A stretch of DNA of 64,000 nt from Antitrichia curtipendula (taxonomy: Eukaryota > Streptophyta > Bryopsida > Hypnales > Leucodontaceae): assembly GCA_951230915.1 (NCBI GenBank), contig OX579642.1, forward strand, positions 9,610,001-9,674,000. Direction: 5' to 3'. This document shows positions 60,517 through 64,000 of the stretch, in pieces (position 1 is the first letter of the stretch; each line of letters begins with the position of its first letter). Below the pieces are notes generated by a model that searched no databases, was not told the origin of the DNA, and saw nothing but the letters and a program-made list of their open reading frames with translations. The translations under genes were made by a program, and so were the position numbers.

Positions 60517-61980
60517 AAAACAAACCTTTGCAGCAGAATCACTTGGCTTTCCTGCTTCACCAGCTCTTGCTGCTTCAGCACCCATAATTTGTCCATCTGC
60601 AATTAATTTACTTCCCGTATCATGTTCGGCTATGATACGGTTCCTTTCGACAAGTAATCGTTGTATTTTGTCTGCAAATACATATATTTGTTAAATTTTA
60701 AATTTTATATAAATGACATATCTTTGAAATATTATTCAAGTTGTAAAAGTTTTAGAAAAAATGCAATTCATTTATGGCTTAAAAAAACAAAACTTGTATG
60801 TTTTACAATAGAAATGATAGAAACATAAATCCACTTTATATCAAAAACTTATTTCATAATATACAACATAACCTTTTCTATCTTTCTCGTGGTATTGAAA
60901 TTTCATTGCTTGAAATTCTTTTGATAACCCTCTTTCTGTAAAGTAGGTGAAGTCTCTACAAATTCAAATGCACGTAAATCAAGATTCATTTACTTTGTCC
61001 ATATTATAATAAATATATTTATTGTAACATATTGTTATATTTTTTTTTTAAATGTATATTAAAAATATAATGCTGTTTTTAATAATTAAATCATATTATA
61101 AACAAGATATCCATATTTTTCAAATAAAATAAAACTATGATATTTTGATAACAATGTATTTCTTAAGGTGTTGATATTTTGTTTACCGATATTGAATTTC
61201 TTCGGGATCGATGCCAAGAAGAAGGCATGCTTGCAATGATCTTGGGGTATTTACAAGTTCACCGGGTTCTGCCTTGTCTATCAACACAAAAATTTATACC
61301 TTAATAGATTTTAACTCTCAAATAAGTAGTTTTTCAAGAATTGAAAATGATACTTTTAAATTAAAAATAATAACAACTTTTTTGTGTGCCGAATTTCTAC
61401 TATAATTTATATTTAAAACACTAGGATAATATGCTTTGAAATTCATATGATAATTTGTGACTATAAAAAATACCAAATTAGACCGATACATATAGATTAG
61501 TTGTTGGTCAAAATCTTATTTATTTAAACAATTTCTGATATACAATTGTCATGACTACTAAAATATGAAGCTCAATGATGTTAAAACGTTGAGTTCAATT
61601 TTTATATGTTTGCTTTGATAAAAGTTGGTGTGTAGAATTCAATGTTAGAATACTCACCAATATCAGTGAGTGACAAATCTCTTTTTGCCACACCAATTCC
61701 TTTGTGATATGTAGCAACCTAATTTATAAGATGTAAATGGTGAGGTTGTATTTTAGATATTGATTATTTGCAAGTAGTAAAATTATGATGAGCTTAATTA
61801 CAATTTGCATTTAAAAATTATAATGTTTAATTGTCACCCTAAAATCTTGCTTTTACATTAATTCTAATTTTTTAACAAAATCTATTGACTAACCTTCCAA
61901 GCTTTGAGCATTTGATCGGCCCATTTGTCAGGATGGACCGTCTCATAAGTCCATCCTCCAGGTGGAGCAACATGAGCCAT
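56602..61980 (-). CDS. Lys/Glu/Ala-rich coiled-coil protein, possibly sperm-flagellar (14 exons)
   Basis: Exons: 61980-61894, 61718-61658, 61277-61187, 60955-60873, 60671-60526, 59928-59848, 59455-59396, 59058-58984, 58642-58565, 58413-58312, 58073-57879, 57706-57566, 57374-57228 and 56742-56602; 495 aa. Residues 1-110 form a non-coiled head beginning MAHVAPPGGWTYETVHPDKW. It includes TPRSLQACLLLGIDPEEIQY and FTYFTERGLSKEF, which resembles the head of animal CCDC177-type proteins as I remember them (uncertain). From about 150 to 480 it is an almost continuous charged coiled coil (KAAEAAKRRVAKEREKKKAA and similar). The exon 9/10 junction is doubtful: the GT donor at 58553 gives the wrong phase, whereas a GC-AG intron with donor at 58564-58563 keeps the frame. 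A 1-nt lesion is the alternative. A role in the axoneme of swimming sperm is inference from this architecture only. Two MITE-like elements sit in introns. Confidence 0.8.
59089..59239. mobile_element. MITE-like element in a coiled-coil gene intron, CATAACATTTAATA ends
   Basis: It starts CATAACATTTAATA and ends TATTGAATGTTATG, 151 bp. It is a relative of the element in GAPN intron 1 (12597-12766), sharing 'tcatcacattgagcctcca' and 'gtgtagagcc'. It fills nearly half of the 337-bp intron 59395-59059 and ends about 30 bp from the acceptor. Confidence 0.75.
59583..59813. mobile_element. Short TTAA-bounded element in a coiled-coil gene intron
   Basis: Left end TTAACCCTACAAGGATA. Right end reverse complemented TTAACCCTATAGGATAGG, ending at 59813. 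Length 231 bp with TTAA at both ends. The interior does not resemble the longer TTAA/CCCC family, so it may be a second, related-ended family. It occupies most of the 392-bp intron 59847-59456. Confidence 0.6.
60287..60305. repeat. Poly-C tract
   Basis: About 19 consecutive C in an intron of the coiled-coil gene, following 'acacaa'. The length is likely to vary or to be assembly-sensitive. Confidence 0.9.
60438..60516. repeat. (AAT)n/(ATT)n microsatellite with self-complementary halves
   Basis: An (AAT)6-7 block, a short 'attaa' turn, then an (ATT)17-like block in the intron before exon 5. The two blocks are complementary and can fold into a hairpin. The tract lies only about 10 bp from the donor of exon 5. 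Confidence 0.85.
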
Positions 61981-63600
61981 TGATTATTAAAATTGAATCG
62001 ATAGAAGGATGTCCAATCTACATTTGTAATCATTTCAAGAATTTTTTGTTAATAATTATATGTAATTCAATAAAAAAAAGTCATTTGAATATGTACTCGT
62101 GTTAGATCAATTACAAATAGTTATAACAAATATTGCAATATATATAATGATTAATATGTTCAATACATATTTTAACCTTAAGGCATAATTATACAAAATA
62201 TCATGCTTGTTTCAATAAAATCAAAGAAGAAACTAACAATATTAATTATTTGTTCATAACACCAAAATTAGTGTTTTACTTTAACTTTTTAACAAGATGA
62301 AAACATGAAATTTCAATGTATTTTGAAATTTATGAAATGTATGGAAAAAACTGATTCTTTTATAAAATTTTAATGATATTCTGATATTTAATTTTATTAT
62401 GCTTTTTGCATTTGGTACCAAATATGCAACAATTATATCATATATAATAAACTATGTGATATTCCATTTCTTTATTTCTTCAACTCTTAGATTTTAGTAC
62501 ATATTCAACCACATACCTATTTGAAAGTTGTGCCAAACTTGTATTAATAATTGAAATGTACCTTTCCAAGTAATCTTAAAAATAACCTTTCATCATTCTT
62601 TTGGATGTCATATTATTTGATATTTGAATCACATTTTTGTCTCGGTGAGAATTTATTAAATAGAAGCTAAAATAGAATGATGTTATTATATAGTTCTAGT
62701 TAACAATTTGAACATGATCATTAATTTGCACTCACAAATGAAGAATTTGAATGTTGAATTTAAATAATGCAAGAAGTTGCATCTTATCAAACCACAACTT
62801 TACAAAGTCTTACACATTCATATTTGAAGTGTATCAAAGATGATTTTGTAATTTTATAAATTATTATATATATTCTAGTAGATTATATCATCAATTTTTA
62901 TTATTTTTATTTACAAATTCCAGTGATGATCTTTGGATTGGAACTAGTTTACACATTTGGTGATATATTTATATAATATTGACAAATATAGGGTGCATTA
63001 GGTGTGAAGAGTCGTTTAGATGTAACTTGGCTATAGAGTCATGAGGCCAAAAGACTAAAATCTATACCTTAAATTAATTAGGTTGTTTTGTTTTCTGAGA
63101 TCTAACAAATCGGGAGGCATTTGGCAGTGCTCTTGGTACCATTCAAAAGCCCTTGACGAGGAGGGGTGCATGGACTTTGTTTTGTGGTGTTTGAACAAAC
63201 AATGTGAAAGTTATTGAATTTCAAAGCTTTTATGAATCAGAAATTGATTTTAATTATTTTTAATTTTCATCAAATTGTTATGAAATGGGTCGAAACGGGT
63301 TGAAATGGGTCAAAAAAATAGATTATCTTTAATTTTAGAAAAATCATAACTTTCACACCACATGTCAAAACGCCACGAAACAAAGTCTTTGCACACCTTT
63401 GTACATAGTGATTTCTATTTCATAGCGTTTGGATCTACAATGTGAAAGTTGTGATTGTTTAAAGTTAGAAAATTGAATTAATTTTTATTTTTATTTTTGA
63501 AAAAACTTAACTTTCACAATGCATATTCGAAGGTCACAAAACAAAACCCTTGTACTCCTTTGTATATAGAGTTTTCTATTTGTGCCAGTTTGGACCTTCA
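61981..63600. other. Upstream region of the coiled-coil gene
   Basis: Very AT-rich sequence with no recognisable coding exon. It should contain the promoter of the minus-strand gene that starts at 61980. Near 63280-63310 'gaaatgggtcgaaacgggttgaaatgggtc' style short repeats occur. Two blocks at about 63340-63420 and 63500-63600 are similar to each other ('actttcacaccacatgtc' versus 'actttcacaatgcatattc', then 'tttgtacatag'), an imperfect direct repeat of about 170 bp. Confidence 0.4.
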
Positions 63601-63607
63601 ATGTGAT

Positions 63608-63925
63608 ACTTAAGATTTATTTATTTAAAAAAATTAAATTTATTTATTTAAAAAAATTAAATTTATTTATTTAAAAAAATTAAATTTATTTATTTAAAAA
63701 TATTAAATTTATTTATTTTAAAACATTAAATTTATTTATTTTAAAACATTAAATTTATTTATTTTAAAAAATTAAATTTATTTATTTTAAAAAATTAAAC
63801 TTATTTATTTTAAAAAATTAAACTTATTTATTTTAAAAAATTAAACTTATTTATTTTAAAAAATTAACTTATTTATTTTTAAAAATTAAACTTATTTATT
63901 TTTAAAAATTAAATTTTTTTATTTT
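63608..63925. repeat. About 23-bp AT-only minisatellite, about 14 copies
   Basis: The unit TTTATTTATTTAAAAAAATT plus 'aaa' is repeated to about 63925 with gradual variants (TTTAAAAAAA to TTTTAAAACA to TTTTAAAAAA, then 'aacttatttat'). The variants are arranged in blocks along the array, as expected from local duplication. The imperfect direct repeat to its left ('tatctttcacatggcatatc') reappears to its right at 63942, so the array sits inside a larger duplicated unit. Confidence 0.9.
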
Positions 63926-64000
63926 TAATTTTGGAAAAGTTATATCTTTCACATGGCATATCTAAACACCTCAAAACAAAGCCTTTACACTCTATAAAGC

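Noticed and set aside
1..64000. CRISPR arrays, bacterial operons, rRNA or tRNA genes
   Set aside because: The window is plant nuclear DNA with spliced genes. Scanning for tRNA B-box-like GGTTCGAATCC words and long conserved rRNA stretches found nothing convincing, and the tandem arrays lack spacer structure.

Overview
The window is nuclear DNA from a land plant, most likely a seed-free one (moss, liverwort, lycophyte or fern). It is strongly AT-rich between genes. Its genes have short exons with GT-AG introns, and two proteins are plant-specific (the thylakoid-lumen protein MPH2 and an S40/DUF584 protein). A coiled-coil gene resembling ciliary proteins would fit a plant with swimming sperm. 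The species cannot be named from the sequence.

Five intact-looking protein genes could be assembled exon by exon, with splice phases that close. (1) MPH2-like thylakoid lumen 16.5 kDa protein, + strand, 4424-6518, 4 exons, 220 aa. (2) GAPN, the non-phosphorylating NADP-dependent glyceraldehyde-3-phosphate dehydrogenase (ALDH11), - strand, 13570-7825, 10 exons, 497 aa. (3) MINPP-type histidine-acid phosphatase, - strand, 21091-16084, 11 exons, 507 aa. (4) S40/DUF584 senescence-regulator family protein, + strand, 52419-53150, one coding exon, 243 aa. (5) Lys/Glu/Ala-rich coiled-coil protein, - strand, 61980-56602, 14 exons, 495 aa, with one doubtful junction. A sixth gene at about 31.2-34.5 kb (- strand) is a multi-exon pseudogene with seven in-frame stops and a frameshift. 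Genes 1 and 2 are convergent; 2 and 3 lie in tandem. I see no functional operon or cluster logic.

The rest is intergenic or intronic sequence dominated by repeats. The most interesting signal is a dispersed family of 0.58-0.94 kb elements with ends of the type TTAACCCCTAAAGGACC and TTAA (or TTGA) at the junctions. At least six copies are present (3.1, 21.8, 23.1, 36.2, 44.7, 47.4 kb), in two size classes and both orientations, and a seventh is diverged. One copy at 47.4 kb sits inside another repeat whose unoccupied relative is at 2.7 kb, giving a natural empty site that shows a 3-4 bp target duplication. This looks like a non-autonomous TTAA-inserting (piggyBac-like) or TWA-inserting (PIF/Harbinger-like) transposon family. 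Further miniature inverted-repeat elements lie in the introns of the GAPN and coiled-coil genes. Several minisatellites are also present: 18 bp x about 20 at 28.9-29.2 kb, about 23 bp at 63.6-63.9 kb, about 190 bp x 3 inside MPH2 intron 1, about 120 bp x 3 inside GAPN intron 7, and 20 bp x 7 or more just upstream of the MINPP start codon.
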